A stretch of DNA of 28,362 nt from a virus. The stretch is taken from IMG/VR virus record IMGVR_UViG_3300031963_000729, positions 1-28,362 of that record, one strand, 5' to 3'. Positions 26,740 to 28,362 of this stretch are shown one piece after another. The first letter of the stretch is position 1, and each line of letters starts with the position of its first letter. The notes under the pieces are model-generated. The model was not told where the DNA came from and searched no databases. It saw only the letters and a program-made list of their open reading frames with translations. The position numbers and the translations under genes are program-made.

Positions 26740-28362
26740 ATGGAATATCAAGAACCAACCGAGTCCGACAAGGAAATAGTTAACTTTGTTGTTAACCATT
26801 GTGATCGTTGGAGGGATTGGCGAGATGTTAACTGTCTTGATGATTGGCTAGAGTACGAGCGCATCTTCAATGGCGAGTGGGATGTCCAAGATAAGACTAG
26901 GGACTCCGAGAGAAGCCGTATCGTTACTCCCGCTACCCAACAAGCCGTAGAGACACGCCATGCCGAGATCATGGAAGCTATCTTTGGTCAGGGTGAGTTC
27001 TTTGACATTCAAGACGATATTCGTGATGTCAATGGTAGTCCACTAGATGTTGCTGCCATCAAAGCACAACTGATGGAAGACTTCAAAGTAGACAAGATCA
27101 GGAAGTCTATTGACCAGATTGAGTTGTTGGCTGAGATTTATGGTACTGGTATCGGTGAGATTGTTGTCAAAACAGAGAAAGTCTTTGTTCCCGCTACTCA
27201 GGCAATACCTGGTCAAATGGGACAAGCCGCTATTGGAGTGGTAGAACAAGACCGCATTGCAGTCAAGATTGTTCCTGTTAACCCCCGTAACTTCTTGTTT
27301 GACCCCAATGGCACATCTATTGATGACTGTATGGGTATGGCTATCGAGAAGTATGTCTCCATCCACAAGATCGTTAAAGGTCAAGAAGAAGGCATCTACC
27401 GCAAGGTAAAGGTCGGTACTGACTCTATGGACACAGACTTAGAGCCTACCCAAGAAGTCTCTCAGTACGAAGATGACAAAGTAAAACTTCTGACTTACTA
27501 TGGACTCGTTCCCCGTGAGTACCTAGAACAGTTGGAAAACGAAGATGGTGAAGTAGAAGATTTCTTTCCTGAAGACAGTATTCAGGATGAGTATTCCGAT
27601 TTGGTCGAAGCAATTGTCGTGATTGCCAATGATGGCGTTCTTCTGAAGGCAGAAGCCAATCCATACATGATGAAGGATAGACCGATTCTTGCTTATCAGG
27701 ACGACACAGTTCCTAATCGCTTGTTAGGTCGTGGTACTGTAGAGAAGGCTTACAACTCACAAAAAGCCATAGATGCCCAAGTTCGTTCACACTTAGATTC
27801 ACTTGCTCTGACAACTAGCCCAATGATGGCTATGGATGCCACTCGCCTCCCCCGTGGTGCTAAGTTTGAAGTAAAGCCAGGCAAGGCAATCCTGACAAAC
27901 GGCAATCCTAACGAGATTCTGTTCCCGTTCAAGTTCGGCAATACTGATGGTTCTAACCTGACAACTGCCAAAGAGTTTGAACGTATGCTTTTGATGGCAA
28001 CAGGCACTCTTGACTCACAGGGAATGATTACTGCGGTGTCCAGAGATGCTGGTCAGGGCGGTATTTCGATGGCTACTGCCTCGATTATCAAGAAATACAA
28101 GCGTACCTTGGTGAACTTCCAAGAGGATTTCATGATCCCCTTCATCACCAAAGCCGCTTATCGCTATATGCAGTTCGATCCAGAGCGTTACCCTACTGTG
28201 GACATGAAGTTCATTCCCACGGCAGCACTCGGCATCATTGCTAGAGAGCATGAGCAACAACAATTTATCGCTTTGTTGCAGACTCTTGGCCCGAATACAC
28301 CTGTTTTGCCTATCATTTTGAAGGGCATCATGGCTAATTCTTCTCTGTCAAACAGATTTGAG
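26740..28362 (+). CDS. Portal protein, 3' end missing
   Basis: The ATG at 26740 begins MEYQEPTESDKEIVNFVVNH; the frame stays open to the window end (541 codons). The protein has the acidic helical N terminus, a central region with PVNPRNFLFDPNGTSIDD, and the stem-like helix LLGRGTVEKAYNSQKAIDAQ of podovirus portals. Further on, GGISMATASIIKKYKRTL precedes the long wing helices. Portals form the dodecameric ring through which TerL drives DNA. The position right after terL and the large size are as expected; perhaps 100-200 residues lie outside the window. Confidence 0.85.
   Translation, partial: MEYQEPTESDKEIVNFVVNHCDRWRDWRDVNCLDDWLEYERIFNGEWDVQDKTRDSERSRIVTPATQQAVETRHAEIMEAIFGQGEFFDIQDDIRDVNGSPLDVAAIKAQLMEDFKVDKIRKSIDQIELLAEIYGTGIGEIVVKTEKVFVPATQAIPGQMGQAAIGVVEQDRIAVKIVPVNPRNFLFDPNGTSIDDCMGMAIEKYVSIHKIVKGQEEGIYRKVKVGTDSMDTDLEPTQEVSQYEDDKVKLLTYYGLVPREYLEQLENEDGEVEDFFPEDSIQDEYSDLVEAIVVIANDGVLLKAEANPYMMKDRPILAYQDDTVPNRLLGRGTVEKAYNSQKAIDAQVRSHLDSLALTTSPMMAMDATRLPRGAKFEVKPGKAILTNGNPNEILFPFKFGNTDGSNLTTAKEFERMLLMATGTLDSQGMITAVSRDAGQGGISMATASIIKKYKRTLVNFQEDFMIPFITKAAYRYMQFDPERYPTVDMKFIPTAALGIIAREHEQQQFIALLQTLGPNTPVLPIILKGIMANSSLSNRFE

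Overview
The window is most of the genome of a tailed double-stranded DNA phage with a short-tailed (podovirus-like) structural set. It has TerS, TerL and portal genes at the right end. A tail adaptor, nozzle, tail fibre and three large ejection-type proteins sit at the left end. There is no integrase, no tRNA and no bacterial housekeeping gene. The host is Gram-negative: the lysis cassette has an Rz-type inner-membrane spanin with an Rz1-type outer-membrane lipoprotein nested inside it. The gene-family resemblances recall uncultured aquatic phages of proteobacteria, but that is an impression, not a measurement. The portal gene runs off the right edge and a virion gene runs off the left edge. 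The missing part (end of portal, scaffold, major capsid) probably joins the two ends of a circularly permuted or arbitrarily cut genome.

Layout. (1) 1-12169, rightward: small virion protein (5' end missing), gp11-like adaptor, nozzle, a 937-residue tail fibre (GTP-rich repeats, then YadA-like 17-residue repeats, then a self-cleaving S74 chaperone), a small unknown protein, a free-standing GIY-YIG homing endonuclease, a 46-residue protein and three large virion proteins of the DNA-ejection type. (2) 12171-14932, rightward: a chain of very small, translationally coupled membrane, coiled-coil and lipoprotein genes leading to Rz/Rz1 and a GH19 endolysin. (3) 21336-14915, leftward: an early operon of about 15 genes that holds a recombination set (Sak4-like ATPase, DUF669 ssDNA-binding protein, Cas4-like PD-(D/E)XK nuclease, SF2 helicase with a zinc ribbon) among many small coupled genes. 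(4) 21337-21496: a divergent control region with a good leftward promoter overlapped by inverted TCTAGC/GCTAGA operators. (5) 21497-24607, rightward: Cro/YdaS-like regulator, Toprim primase-helicase, a RusA-like resolvase and small genes. (6) 24608-25060: a gene-free stretch with a 23-bp perfect inverted repeat, four DnaA-box-like sites, a hairpin and a G tract. (7) 25061-28362: TerS, TerL, portal.

How it works together (inference). The Cro-like protein probably acts on the divergent operators to set the two early transcripts. The rightward one makes a primase-helicase; no DNA polymerase is visible, so the host replisome is presumably borrowed. Two candidate origin-like regions exist. One is an array of GTACCGAA iterons with a 10-bp period and a 22-bp palindrome, starting inside the 3' end of the primase-helicase gene. 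The other is a DnaA-box cluster with an AT-rich segment just upstream of the terminase genes. The leftward operon supplies end resection and annealing or pairing functions, and RusA resolves junctions before packaging. The two DNA-element regions and the many tiny coupled genes are the least explained parts of the window.
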